NCBI GenBank assembly: GCA_021163845.1
Contig: JAGGTH010000110.1
Coordinates: 1-34,664, forward strand
Direction: 5' to 3'
DNA length: 34,664 bases
Source: Helicobacteraceae bacterium
GTDB lineage: Bacteria; Campylobacterota; Campylobacteria; Campylobacterales; Sulfurimonadaceae
Of the stretch, positions 15,959-24,108 are shown one piece after another. Each line of letters opens with the position of its first letter. The first letter of the stretch is position 1. Below the pieces are notes generated by a model that was not told where the DNA came from, did no database searches, and worked only from the letters and a program-made list of their open reading frames with translations. Position numbers and translations under genes: made by a program.

Positions 15959-16734
15959 TGGCTAAGAAAAAATGTCCAGACTGTGAAACGTGTCTTCCTG
16001 CGTGGCTTGCTGCGTTTGGGGATCTCATGTCTTTACTTTTATGTTTTTTCGTTCTTTTACTCTCGATGTCGAGCATGGATGCAAAAAAAGTCTCTGAAGC
16101 GATTGGTTCTCTCTCTGGTGCGATGAGTGTCTTAGAGGGTGGAACGAAAACGGAAATTTCAAAGCGAAGAATTCAAGAATCAACACCAATTGAAGCACAA
16201 GATGAAAATACAGAGGTGATGAATCAGGTCCAACAAGCGATTATTGATGCAAATGAGATGATTGAACAAGGCCACGGTCCTTCTATTTCAGTAGAAGAGG
16301 CACAAGAGGGGTTTGTAATAGAACTTCCTGCTTCTTTGCTTTTTAAACCTGGCAGTGCGAGCATCGAAAATGATGATGCACTTTTATTTCTCAAAAGAAT
16401 TGCTTTGATTATCGAAGAGCTTCCAAATAATATGGAAGTGAGTGTTCAAGGACATACAGATAATGTCCCTCCTGGAGCAAATAGCCCTTTCAAAGACAAC
16501 TGGGAACTCTCTTCTGCACGTGCTATCTCAGTACTTCAAGAACTTCTTTTGGATGGAGTGAAGCCAAACCGTATCAATGCAGCTGGATTTTCTGAGTACA
16601 GACCACTTGCGACCAATGTCAATGAATCGGGACGTGAAAAAAATAGACGTGTAGAACTCCACTTTTATGGAACGAAAACAGATCAAGAAGCGAAAGTGAA
16701 ACAAACGATTTTGGATAAGGCATCAGCGCAATAA
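15958..16734 (+). CDS. motB: Flagellar stator subunit MotB, PomB-like
   Basis: MotB anchors the stator to peptidoglycan and carries the ion-binding aspartate. A single membrane helix (about residues 18-38) has the pattern LAAFGDLMSLLLCFFVLLLS, with Asp22 as the presumed ion site. The flanking LMSLLLCFFVLLLS-x-S-x-MD sequence closely resembles PomB rather than proton-type MotB. A plug/linker follows, and then an OmpA-like peptidoglycan-binding domain from about residue 110 (VQGHTDNVPPG, NWELSSARAISVLQ, NRINAAGFSEYRPLATN, REKNRRVELHF). The CPDCETC motif before the helix is odd and could bind a metal or be oxidised. It overlaps motA and fliP by TAATG. Confidence 0.92.
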   Translation: MAKKKCPDCETCLPAWLAAFGDLMSLLLCFFVLLLSMSSMDAKKVSEAIGSLSGAMSVLEGGTKTEISKRRIQESTPIEAQDENTEVMNQVQQAIIDANEMIEQGHGPSISVEEAQEGFVIELPASLLFKPGSASIENDDALLFLKRIALIIEELPNNMEVSVQGHTDNVPPGANSPFKDNWELSSARAISVLQELLLDGVKPNRINAAGFSEYRPLATNVNESGREKNRRVELHFYGTKTDQEAKVKQTILDKASAQ

Positions 16735-17468
16735 TGCTTAGAATTGTATTTCTTTTTTTCAGTCTTGCTTCTGTTTTGATGGCGGAGACTCCTGTCATCC
16801 CTACTATGAACTTTGAGCTTTCAGCACCCAGTTCACCCCAACAACTTGTAAGCTCACTCAATGTTTTAGTTGTTCTTACCCTTTTAGTGTTAGCGCCGAG
16901 TATGGTGCTTGTGATGACGACATTTACCCGTTTTGTAATTGTCTTTGGTTTTTTACGCCAAGCACTTGGAACACAGCAGGTTCCTCCGACACAGCTTCTT
17001 GTGATGCTCGCTATGATCCTTACTTTTTTTGTGATGGAGCCTGTGGGTACAAAAGCGTATGAGAGCGGAATAAAGCCTTATATAGCCGAAGAGATCGGCT
17101 ATGAAGAGGCATTTGAGCGCACGGCACTTCCTTTTAAAAACTTTATGATCCGTAATACAAGAGAAAAAGATCTTGCACTCTTTTTTAGGATCAGAAAGAT
17201 GGAAAACCCACAAACAGTTGCGGATGTTCCACTCTCGGTCATTATCCCAGCTTTTGTGATTAGTGAACTCAAGACCGCTTTTGAGATAGGGTTTTTACTC
17301 TTTTTGCCGTTTTTGGTCATTGATATGGTCGTAGCATCTATCTTGATGTCTATGGGTATGATGATGCTTCCACCTGTTATGATCTCATTACCCTTTAAGA
17401 TACTTATCTTTATTTTGATAGATGGGTGGAATCTGCTTATTGGAAACTTGATAGCTTCCATCAAATAA
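16734..17468 (+). CDS. fliP: Flagellar export gate protein FliP
   Basis: FliP forms, with FliQ and FliR, the channel of the flagellar type III export gate. The 244-residue protein has a cleavable signal peptide (to about LMAETP, residue 20) and four membrane helices. The conserved blocks are RFVIVFGFLRQALGTQQVPP and FFVMEPV, the central hydrophilic part with FKNFMIRNTREKDLALFF, and the C-terminal FEIGFLLFLPFLVIDMVV...LPFKILIFILIDGWNLL. Length is normal (about 245). Its start overlaps the motB stop (TAATG), an arrangement that ties the stator and the export gate together. Confidence 0.94.
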   Translation: MLRIVFLFFSLASVLMAETPVIPTMNFELSAPSSPQQLVSSLNVLVVLTLLVLAPSMVLVMTTFTRFVIVFGFLRQALGTQQVPPTQLLVMLAMILTFFVMEPVGTKAYESGIKPYIAEEIGYEEAFERTALPFKNFMIRNTREKDLALFFRIRKMENPQTVADVPLSVIIPAFVISELKTAFEIGFLLFLPFLVIDMVVASILMSMGMMMLPPVMISLPFKILIFILIDGWNLLIGNLIASIK

Positions 17469-17487
17469 ACTTTTTAGAGGATGACAA

Positions 17488-18597
17488 TTGGAATGTAAAC
17501 ATTTTGGTGAATGTGGTGCGTGTGTAAATTATGAAAGTGGATATGAAGGGCAACTCGCTCAAAAAGTGGCGCTTCATACAGAGATGTTTCAAGATTTTTG
17601 TAGTGGTGAGCTCTCAGTTTTTCCATCTGATGAGAGTCATTATCGCGCACGAAGTGAGTTTAAGATCTGGCACAAAGAGGATGAGATCCATTATGCGATG
17701 AATCATAAGGACTCTGGAGTCGTTCTCATCGAAGAGTGTCCTCAGGTCAATACACATATCTTTGCTCTTATGCCTAAGCTTTTAGAAGCGATCACACAAC
17801 ACAAGCTTGAATTTAAGCTTTTTGGGGCTGACTTTTTAAGCTCGAGTGAGGGTGAGATCGTGGTCTCACTTTTGTATCATAGAAAGCTTGATAACGCATG
17901 GCAAGAAGAGGCGCAAAAAATAGCCCAAAAGCTAGGCATCTCTCTTATAGGAAGAAGTCGTAAACAAAAAATGGTCGTTGGAGAGGATTTTGTTACTGAG
18001 AAATTGTTGATAAATGCCAAAGAGTATCATTTCCGGTACATAGAAAATAGCTTTACACAGCCAAATCCTCGTGTCAATGAAAAGATGATAGAGTGGGCGA
18101 TGAAAAATAGTGCTACATCCCAAGGTGATCTCTTAGAACTTTATTGTGGTGCAGGAAATTTTACTATCCCTTTTGCAACACTCTTTGATAAGGTACTAGC
18201 AACTGAGATCTCTAAATCTTCTATCAATGCTGCAAAGAAAAATATGCAACTCAATGATATTCATAATATAGAATTTGTGCGTATGAGTGTAGAAGATTTT
18301 GTTGGAGCACTCGATGGAGTGAGAGAGTTTCGTCGTATGAAAGAGATAGATATAGCAGACTACTCTATAGATACGATTTTTGTTGATCCTCCTCGAAGTG
18401 GGATGGATGAAGACTCGTGCCACTTTAGTGCAAGGCATAAAAATATCCTTTATATCTCGTGCAGCCCTTTGAGCCTTAAGCGAGACCTTGAGATACTGAC
18501 ACAGACGCACGATGTGATCGATATGGCACTCTTTGATCAGTTCCCTTATACACATCATGTGGAGATGGGTGTCAAACTCCAAAGAAAAGGAAAATAA
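17488..18597 (+). CDS. trmA: tRNA (uracil-5-)-methyltransferase TrmA
   Basis: TrmA makes m5U54 in the T loop of tRNA using S-adenosylmethionine. The 369-residue protein starts with CKHFGECGACVNY, shows the SAM site ELYCGAGNFTIPF (about residues 212-224) and FVDPPRSGMDE (about 297-307), and has the nucleophile Cys in ISCSPLSLKRD (about 325). A glutamate near the end (HHVEMGV) is the general base. The start is a TTG at 17488 with AGAGG 7 bases upstream; the nearby ATG at 17481 runs into a stop. It lies 19 bases after fliP, and its TAATG stop overlaps the next gene. Confidence 0.92.
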   Translation: MECKHFGECGACVNYESGYEGQLAQKVALHTEMFQDFCSGELSVFPSDESHYRARSEFKIWHKEDEIHYAMNHKDSGVVLIEECPQVNTHIFALMPKLLEAITQHKLEFKLFGADFLSSSEGEIVVSLLYHRKLDNAWQEEAQKIAQKLGISLIGRSRKQKMVVGEDFVTEKLLINAKEYHFRYIENSFTQPNPRVNEKMIEWAMKNSATSQGDLLELYCGAGNFTIPFATLFDKVLATEISKSSINAAKKNMQLNDIHNIEFVRMSVEDFVGALDGVREFRRMKEIDIADYSIDTIFVDPPRSGMDEDSCHFSARHKNILYISCSPLSLKRDLEILTQTHDVIDMALFDQFPYTHHVEMGVKLQRKGK

Positions 18598-19313
18598 TGA
18601 AGCGCTATATCTTCTCTTTTGCACTCGCATCACTTCTTCTTTACGCCGATGAGATCCAAAGAATAGAGTCTATTGTCAAGGATATTACACTTTTACGCAC
18701 CCAATATGAGGAGTGCCAAGAGAAGTTAAGTTCAGGTGGTGATACTCTCTTTCCCCTTAAACAAACGCTCAAGGATGAACAACAAAAAAATATCCTTCTT
18801 CTCTCCGAATTAGATGCTTGTAAGAACTCACATCAAGAAAATGAAAAGCTAAGATTTAGAATATTAGAATTGGAAAAATCAAATATAGATTTAGAAAATA
18901 TTTTAAAATCCAAATATGAGAAGCTTTTAGCACAAAAAGATAATAGAATAAAATATTTGGAAAATCAAATAAAAAATAAACAAAAACCTATTAAAGAAGA
19001 GTTTAATCAATTTCCTAAGCTCGTGATGAAAAAGGAAACGCTACAAAAGAGAGAGATTCCTAGTAAAATAGATAAGAGTAGTGTTAAAGAACAAGTGACA
19101 GAGCCTAGTGTCTATCGTCTTAAATATGAGAGTGATATTTTTGAGAGTGTCGATGGAGTTGTAGTGGATAGATGGGAAGAGGAGCGCTCTTTTACATCCA
19201 ATAGAAAATATAAAAACTGGGTCAAGATCACTGGATATTTTGTGGATCAAAAGTGGAGAAAAGCAGAAAGGGATTTGTGGATAGTAGAGGAAAATATTTT
19301 AAAAAGGGACTAA
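18597..19313 (+). CDS. Periplasmic coiled-coil protein of unknown function
   Basis: I do not recognise a named family. The 238-residue protein has a short signal peptide (MKRYIFSFALASLLLYADE, cleavage near YA), then a charged helical region with coiled-coil heptads (about 22-135, rich in K/E/L/N). A variable spacer with many lysines follows. The C-terminal globular segment of about 65 residues (165-238) is rich in W and Y: DRWEEERSF, YKNWVKITGYFVDQKWRKAERDLWIV. That end looks like a small SH3-like or other all-beta domain. It is the last gene of the motA-motB-fliP-trmA run and overlaps trmA by TAATG, so a flagellar or cell-envelope role is possible but only by location. The 3' half of the gene is visibly AT-richer than its neighbours. 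Confidence 0.72.
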   Translation: MKRYIFSFALASLLLYADEIQRIESIVKDITLLRTQYEECQEKLSSGGDTLFPLKQTLKDEQQKNILLLSELDACKNSHQENEKLRFRILELEKSNIDLENILKSKYEKLLAQKDNRIKYLENQIKNKQKPIKEEFNQFPKLVMKKETLQKREIPSKIDKSSVKEQVTEPSVYRLKYESDIFESVDGVVVDRWEEERSFTSNRKYKNWVKITGYFVDQKWRKAERDLWIVEENILKRD

Positions 19314-19333
19314 AGGAGAAAACTCTTTTAGTC
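19308..19333. terminator. Bidirectional terminator between convergent genes
   Basis: An 11-bp stem (19308-19318 with 19323-19333, one G-U pair) with loop AAAA lies between the two convergent genes; the TAA stop of the coiled-coil gene is inside it. In the minus direction the stem is followed by a T-rich run (plus 19291-19307), so it serves best as the terminator of the rhodanese gene. Confidence 0.65.
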
Positions 19334-19347
19334 GCTCTTGGATCAGA

Positions 19348-19857
19348 TTATTGACCATCCCAAGGAAGATTTTCACCCTTCCAGCCATAGATAAATCCAT
19401 CTTGGAGATTATATGCGGTGATCCCTTGCTGTGCTAAGATGTCAGCTGCTGCAGTGGAACGTGGACCGCTTCTACATACCAAGATCACTTTGTTTACATT
19501 ACTAAGTTTCATCGCTTCCATTACTTGCTTTGAGAAGTTTTTGTTGATGACCTCTTTTGCATTGTAGAGTTTCATCGTCGATGTGTGGTTTTTCACTTTT
19601 TCGTTTTTCACTTCGTACTCAGCACTTTTTACACGTGTCTCAATTGATTTTGGCTCATACGTCCAATCATAAGCAGGAATATTAATAAAGCCTTGACCAT
19701 GTCCTGTGTAGATAAATTCCAAAGTTGTACGAACATCCACAATGATCGCTTCACCATTTTTTTGCATCTCATACGCTTCTTGCGGTGTGAGGTCAGCTTC
19801 GTAAGCATGCGCTTGAAACGCTAAGAGAAGTGACATAATTGCTATTTTAATTTTCAT
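19348..19857 (-). CDS. Exported rhodanese-like protein
   Basis: The 169-residue protein has a signal peptide (MKIKIAIMSLLLAFQAHA) followed by a single rhodanese domain. LTPQEAYEMQKNGEAIIVDVRTTLEFI is the N-terminal part. The active-site loop VCRSGPRSTAAADIL carries Cys128 in a six-residue CRSGPR cradle, and the domain ends in YNLQDGFIYGWKGENLPW. Rhodaneses move sulfane sulfur between thiosulfate or polysulfide and thiols; a periplasmic one fits a sulfur-metabolising Campylobacterota, but the substrate is unknown. A longer than usual insert (about residues 66-110) separates the two halves. It is convergent with the motA operon and divergent from the COG3400 gene. Confidence 0.85.
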   Translation of the reverse strand: MKIKIAIMSLLLAFQAHAYEADLTPQEAYEMQKNGEAIIVDVRTTLEFIYTGHGQGFINIPAYDWTYEPKSIETRVKSAEYEVKNEKVKNHTSTMKLYNAKEVINKNFSKQVMEAMKLSNVNKVILVCRSGPRSTAAADILAQQGITAYNLQDGFIYGWKGENLPWDGQ

Positions 19858-19887
19858 TTATTACCTTTTTGAGAAAAATTAGCTGTA

Positions 19888-19893
19888 ATTATA
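19888..19893 (-). promoter_or_regulatory. -10 box of the rhodanese gene
   Basis: TATAAT on the minus strand (plus 19888-19893) lies about 31 bases before the rhodanese start. The -35 region is unclear. It is back to back with the promoter at 19923. Confidence 0.45.
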
Positions 19894-19922
19894 GTTGCTA
19901 TAAGTTAACGGTACTTTAAAGA

Positions 19923-19931
19923 TGCTATAAT
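19923..19931 (+). promoter_or_regulatory. Extended -10 promoter of the 19958 gene
   Basis: TGCTATAAT at 19923-19931 is a perfect extended -10 box. It overlaps the TTG at 19931, which would otherwise be a possible start codon. Transcription from it would begin about 19938, leaving the ATG at 19958 as the first usable start. It likely drives the long plus-strand block to mogA. Confidence 0.6.
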
Positions 19932-19957
19932 TGCGGAAATTTTTACAGAAGATAATA

Positions 19958-21364
19958 ATGAAAAAGATACTGATAATTAGTGATGGAGATGCTGGACGGC
20001 ATTTTATACAAAGGGTTGTAGAGACCTATACAACGGAAAATATCTACTATGTTGTAGAGCTTCGCGCCCAAAAGTATGAAAATGTAAACCCTGCAAGATT
20101 CAAGTTTTATGAATTTGATCCTACAAGTCTATACAAGCTTGCAAATCTTTTAAAAATGGAGTTTGTTCAGGTTTTTATCTCTTTAGAAAATGTTCAAGAA
20201 CTTGAAAATACCATCAAAAACATTCGCAGTATCAAAAAACAACTACGCATCATTGTCCTTGATAAATGGAACCTTGTCAATAAAGACCCCAATGTCGTCC
20301 TTATCAATACAAATGAGATCTTAGCATCACGATTTTTAGACTACCTTCCTAATGTTCCTGTAATTGCACAAAATGTAGGGATAGGCGAGGGTGAGATCAT
20401 GGAGGTTCTTGTCCCTTTTGGAAGCTCTTTTGTTTATAAGCACATCGGGGTGATCGAGCAAAAGAACTGGCGTATCGTGGCTATCTATAGAAATCGTAAG
20501 CTCATCATGCCCTCGCGCCGAAGAATGATCCAGCCAAATGACCTGCTTTTATTGGTTGGAAAGCCGGCTGTGCTTAAATCTGTATATCGTGCTATTAAAC
20601 GGGAACTCGGACAGTTTCCTGAACCTTTTGGATCCAACTTGTATCTTTATATAGATATGAACATAGTCAATATTAAAACGATTCAAGAGCTCGTGCGTCG
20701 TGCAGTCTTTGCTCATAAAAAATTTAAACACAACCTTGTCATAAAAGTGATGAATCCAAGTGATATTGAAGTACTTCAGTATATCAAAAGCTTTCGAGGT
20801 GCAAGTGTTGAAGTACATATCGAGTATGCACAAAAGGATATCTCTCTCACCTTTCATGAGGATATTAAAAATTATCATATAGGGCTAGTGATCGTTTCTA
20901 AGGAGCTTTTCGCTGATAATGCAACGCGCACAATGCTTTATGACGCACATGTCCCTGTCTTGAAGATCTCTGATCGCTCTTTTTCAGCTGTCAAAGATGC
21001 CGCACTTGTGCTTTCTGATAATAGAGACTTAGAAAAGGTTTCTACGACCATCTTTGATATCTCTGAGCAGATGAGTTTTAATATCGAACTCTACAACTAC
21101 ATGAATGAACATCAAGATGAAAAAGAGCAGGTGATCGAGCATTATAATAACCTTTCGACGATCTTTTCTAAGTCGATCAAGGTGATGTATGAGAATCAAA
21201 ACCCGATCATGAGACTTCGAAAAAAAGAAAACTTTATTCAGATATTGCCATTTACTAAAAAACTCACAGGGCGTCGCATCTACTCACTTTTTTCCACTGA
21301 TAGTGAAAAGCTTTACTACAAGCTTGATGATTACCATCAAATATTTATCCCAGTGCAGCTCTAA
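19958..21364 (+). CDS. COG3400-type protein with TrkA-like nucleotide-binding and C-terminal domains
   Basis: The 468-residue soluble protein begins with a Rossmann-like strand and loop (KKILIISDGDAGRHFIQRVVE), the place where TrkA-N/RCK domains hold their GxGxxG motif, here degenerate (DGDAGR). Residues about 145-225 look like a TrkA-C/RCK-C domain (GIGEGEIMEVLVPFGS..., RRMIQPNDLLLLVGKP). The C-terminal half is not recognised. The architecture suggests a regulator of ion transport that senses a nucleotide, but no membrane segment or channel is present in the gene. It precedes aroB, as I recall for HP0282-HP0283 in Helicobacter, so it belongs to the phylum's core. Start chosen at the ATG because a promoter covers the upstream TTG. 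Confidence 0.7.
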   Translation: MKKILIISDGDAGRHFIQRVVETYTTENIYYVVELRAQKYENVNPARFKFYEFDPTSLYKLANLLKMEFVQVFISLENVQELENTIKNIRSIKKQLRIIVLDKWNLVNKDPNVVLINTNEILASRFLDYLPNVPVIAQNVGIGEGEIMEVLVPFGSSFVYKHIGVIEQKNWRIVAIYRNRKLIMPSRRRMIQPNDLLLLVGKPAVLKSVYRAIKRELGQFPEPFGSNLYLYIDMNIVNIKTIQELVRRAVFAHKKFKHNLVIKVMNPSDIEVLQYIKSFRGASVEVHIEYAQKDISLTFHEDIKNYHIGLVIVSKELFADNATRTMLYDAHVPVLKISDRSFSAVKDAALVLSDNRDLEKVSTTIFDISEQMSFNIELYNYMNEHQDEKEQVIEHYNNLSTIFSKSIKVMYENQNPIMRLRKKENFIQILPFTKKLTGRRIYSLFSTDSEKLYYKLDDYHQIFIPVQL

Positions 21365-21402
21365 GTCTTAAGTAGTTTAGCACTTTTTTAGTATAAGTTG
21401 AG

Positions 21403-21408
21403 TATTAT
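21403..21408 (+). promoter_or_regulatory. Possible -10 box before aroB
   Basis: TATTAT at 21403-21408 lies 26 bases before the aroB ATG and is followed by ATATATC. No matching -35 box is seen. It may add transcription to readthrough from the gene upstream. It also makes the TTG at 21398 an unlikely start. Confidence 0.3.
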
Positions 21409-21433
21409 ATATCTAAAACAATTTGGATATATA

Positions 21434-22483
21434 ATGCAAGTAAACATAGCCCTCAAACAAGTTATAGACAACTCTTATGATATTACAATCGATACGATGC
21501 AAAAGCTTCACTTTGATACCAAAGTAGCGATCGTTACAAACCCAAAAGTCGCAGGTTTACATCTGGCTTATCTTCTCTCAAAAATAAGTGCAAAAGAGCT
21601 CTATATCATCACCGTACCTGATGGAGAAGAGTATAAAAACCAAGCCTCAGTCGATCTCATCATGGAATCACTTTTCAATCACCGCTTTAATAGAAAATCT
21701 ATGCTTATAGCATTTGGTGGTGGTGTGATAGGAGATATGTGTGGATATGTCTCAAGTATCTACCAAAGAGGGATCGATTTTATTCAGATTCCTACGACAC
21801 TTTTGAGTCAGGTCGATGCGAGTGTAGGTGGCAAAACTGGGATGAATAATAGCTACGGGAAAAACCTCATAGGTGCTTTTCATCAACCACGCGCCGTTTA
21901 TATCGATCCACACTTTTTATCGACTCTTCCTGCTCGTGAATTTGGAGCGGGTGTTGCTGAGATCGTGAAGATGGCTGTAACATTTAACAAAGATTTTTTT
22001 GAGTTGTTGGAAAATGCAGATCTTCACGACAAGTCGATCCTCCAAGAAGCGATCAAGCAAGCCGTACAAACGAAAGCAGGCGTTGTAGCACAAGATGAAA
22101 AAGAGCGTGGGCTTCGTGCGGCTTTGAACTATGGGCATACTTTTGGACATGTGATCGAAAATGAGACAGGCTACAAAACCTATCTTCACGGCGAAGCGGT
22201 AGCTATTGGGATGGTGATGGCAAATACTTTGGCAGTAGCTATGGATCTGATGAGTGAAGAGGAGGCTGAACGTATCAAATCTGTGCTAGAAAAATATAAT
22301 TTGCCAACACATTATGAAATTAAAGATATTGAGAGTTTTTATGATGCATTTTTTCTGGATAAAAAGAGCTTAGATGCCTCTATTACTTTTATTCTTCCTG
22401 TAGGTTTAGGGGATGTGACAATGCTTGATAATGTTCCAAAAGAGTTAGTGTTGAGTGTGCTCAAAGGGTTTGGTAGCGTCTAA
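21434..22483 (+). CDS. aroB: 3-dehydroquinate synthase
   Basis: AroB converts DAHP to 3-dehydroquinate, the second step of the shikimate pathway, with NAD and a divalent metal. From the ATG at 21434 the protein has 349 residues. It shows the NAD-binding AFGGGVIGDMCGYVSSIYQRGI block, PTTLLSQVDASVGGKTGMN, the KNLIGAFHQP substrate loop, and the metal ligands in EIVKMAV, LNYGHTFGHVIE and HGEAVAIGM. All catalytic segments are intact. An open frame runs 12 codons further upstream, but that stretch lies in the promoter region. It overlaps the mscS-type gene by TAATG. Confidence 0.94.
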   Translation: MQVNIALKQVIDNSYDITIDTMQKLHFDTKVAIVTNPKVAGLHLAYLLSKISAKELYIITVPDGEEYKNQASVDLIMESLFNHRFNRKSMLIAFGGGVIGDMCGYVSSIYQRGIDFIQIPTTLLSQVDASVGGKTGMNNSYGKNLIGAFHQPRAVYIDPHFLSTLPAREFGAGVAEIVKMAVTFNKDFFELLENADLHDKSILQEAIKQAVQTKAGVVAQDEKERGLRAALNYGHTFGHVIENETGYKTYLHGEAVAIGMVMANTLAVAMDLMSEEEAERIKSVLEKYNLPTHYEIKDIESFYDAFFLDKKSLDASITFILPVGLGDVTMLDNVPKELVLSVLKGFGSV

Positions 22484-24108
22484 TGCAAAAAATATTTCTA
22501 CTGCTTTTACTCCTTACATCCCTTCTTTTTGCGAATGATGCCAATAAAAGTATAGACTCTCTCTCTACAGAAGAGATACAAACACTCAAAGAACAAGAAC
22601 GTCTTGATACCATCAACAATTATCTAGCGGACCTTAAAAAGCTTGAAGCTGAGATATCCAAAGAACAAGTTTGGATGAAAAGTTACTCTTCGTATATCAA
22701 GTCGCTTGAGATCAGAGAGAGTTTAAGAGCGATCACAAATAGAATAGAGTATCTCTCCAAACACGGGAAATCGATCAGCGATCTTGATGAAATGAACTCC
22801 CTTATCTCTAAAAAAAAGATCCTCGCATCACAGATCGATGAGCTTCGTGAAAAGGACAGTGCCCCTTTTTCAAAACTTTTGACTCCTCCTCAGATCGAGA
22901 AGATCCCTGCTATTGCTAATCCTTTTGATATCTTCACAGGTATCTCTTTGATCAAAACACTCAACTCAGATTTTAATGATTATATGCGATCCAAGGAGGA
23001 GTTGACAAAGCTTATTTCTATTTTAAAAAAAGAGCATGATATCTATAAAAAAATAGCCTTACTAGATACTGAGGGCAATTATAAAGAAGAGATAGAAGCA
23101 AAAACAAAACAGTTAGAGCGTTTTACGACGGCTTTAGAGACGATCGATATTACATCCGAAGTGTATAAAAATAGACTCGAAGTGATCGAGATAGGGATCA
23201 ATAAAGAGATCGAAAAACAGCTTTTTCGGCTGATGAATATCGGAATAGTTATCCTTATCGTCTTTACGATCTTCTTTTTGCTTAAGCTTATTGTCAAAAA
23301 GTATATCACTGATAATGATCGCTTTTATATGGCAAATAAGATCATCACCTTTGGCAATTTTTCGCTTATTGTGCTGATCGTCTTTTTTAATTATATTGAA
23401 AATGTGAGTTATCTTGTCACCATCTTAGGGTTTGCCTCAGCCGGTATCGCTATTGCAATGAAAGACTGGTTCATGAGTATCTTAGGCTGGCTTGTGATCG
23501 TTTTTGGTGGAAGTATCCACGTAGGTGACAGAGTGCGAGTGGATATGGATGGGATCCAATATGTTGGAGATGTAATGGATATCTCATTGCTTCGTATCAC
23601 TATTATAGAAGATATCACACTCACCACGTATATGCATAATAGACGGGCGGGACGTATTATCTTTATCCCAAACAATTATGTATTTACACGTATGATAGCC
23701 AACTATTCACACTCATCACTCAAGACAGTTTGGGATGGGATCGATGTGGCGATCACCTTTGAGTCTAACCACAAAAAAGCGATGCACCTATGTAAAGAGA
23801 TAGCAAAGAAATACTCCAAAGGTTACACTGATATCACAAGAAAGCAACTCAACAAGATACGTAATCACTATAGTCTCAAAAATACAAATGTTGAACCACG
23901 TGTCTTTTCACTTATCGAGCCAAACGGGATCAATATCAGTACGTGGTATTTGACCAATGCCTATGCGACACTTACGCTTCGTAGTATCATCTCTACAGAG
24001 ATCATTGATGCATTTAACAAAGAGGATGATATCACTATCGCATACCCAACACAAAAGCTTCACTTGCAAGAGCATAAAGAGCAAGAGCAAAAAGAGGTAC
24101 TCTCATGA
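22483..24108 (+). CDS. MscS-family mechanosensitive channel
   Basis: The 541-residue protein has a signal peptide (MQKIFLLLLLLTSLLFAND) and a long periplasmic coiled-coil region (about 25-245). Membrane helices lie at about 250-270, 285-305 and 308-330, followed by a pore helix (GFASAGIAIAMKDWFMSILGW) and the beta domain with GGSIHVGDRVRVD and IIFIPNNYVFTRMIANYS. These are the MscS hallmarks. The large N-terminal helical domain makes it an MscK/YnaI-like long form, opening under membrane tension to release solutes. A second role as an ion-gated channel cannot be excluded. It overlaps aroB and mtaB by four bases each. It corresponds in position to HP0284 as I recall. Confidence 0.88.
   Translation: MQKIFLLLLLLTSLLFANDANKSIDSLSTEEIQTLKEQERLDTINNYLADLKKLEAEISKEQVWMKSYSSYIKSLEIRESLRAITNRIEYLSKHGKSISDLDEMNSLISKKKILASQIDELREKDSAPFSKLLTPPQIEKIPAIANPFDIFTGISLIKTLNSDFNDYMRSKEELTKLISILKKEHDIYKKIALLDTEGNYKEEIEAKTKQLERFTTALETIDITSEVYKNRLEVIEIGINKEIEKQLFRLMNIGIVILIVFTIFFLLKLIVKKYITDNDRFYMANKIITFGNFSLIVLIVFFNYIENVSYLVTILGFASAGIAIAMKDWFMSILGWLVIVFGGSIHVGDRVRVDMDGIQYVGDVMDISLLRITIIEDITLTTYMHNRRAGRIIFIPNNYVFTRMIANYSHSSLKTVWDGIDVAITFESNHKKAMHLCKEIAKKYSKGYTDITRKQLNKIRNHYSLKNTNVEPRVFSLIEPNGINISTWYLTNAYATLTLRSIISTEIIDAFNKEDDITIAYPTQKLHLQEHKEQEQKEVLS

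Noticed and set aside
19931-19957. TTG start for the COG3400-like gene
   Set aside because: The TTG lies inside a perfect extended -10 box, so the transcript would start after it.
21398-21433. TTG-initiated N-terminal extension of aroB
   Set aside because: It lies in an AT-rich promoter-like region, and the ATG at 21434 gives the normal AroB start.
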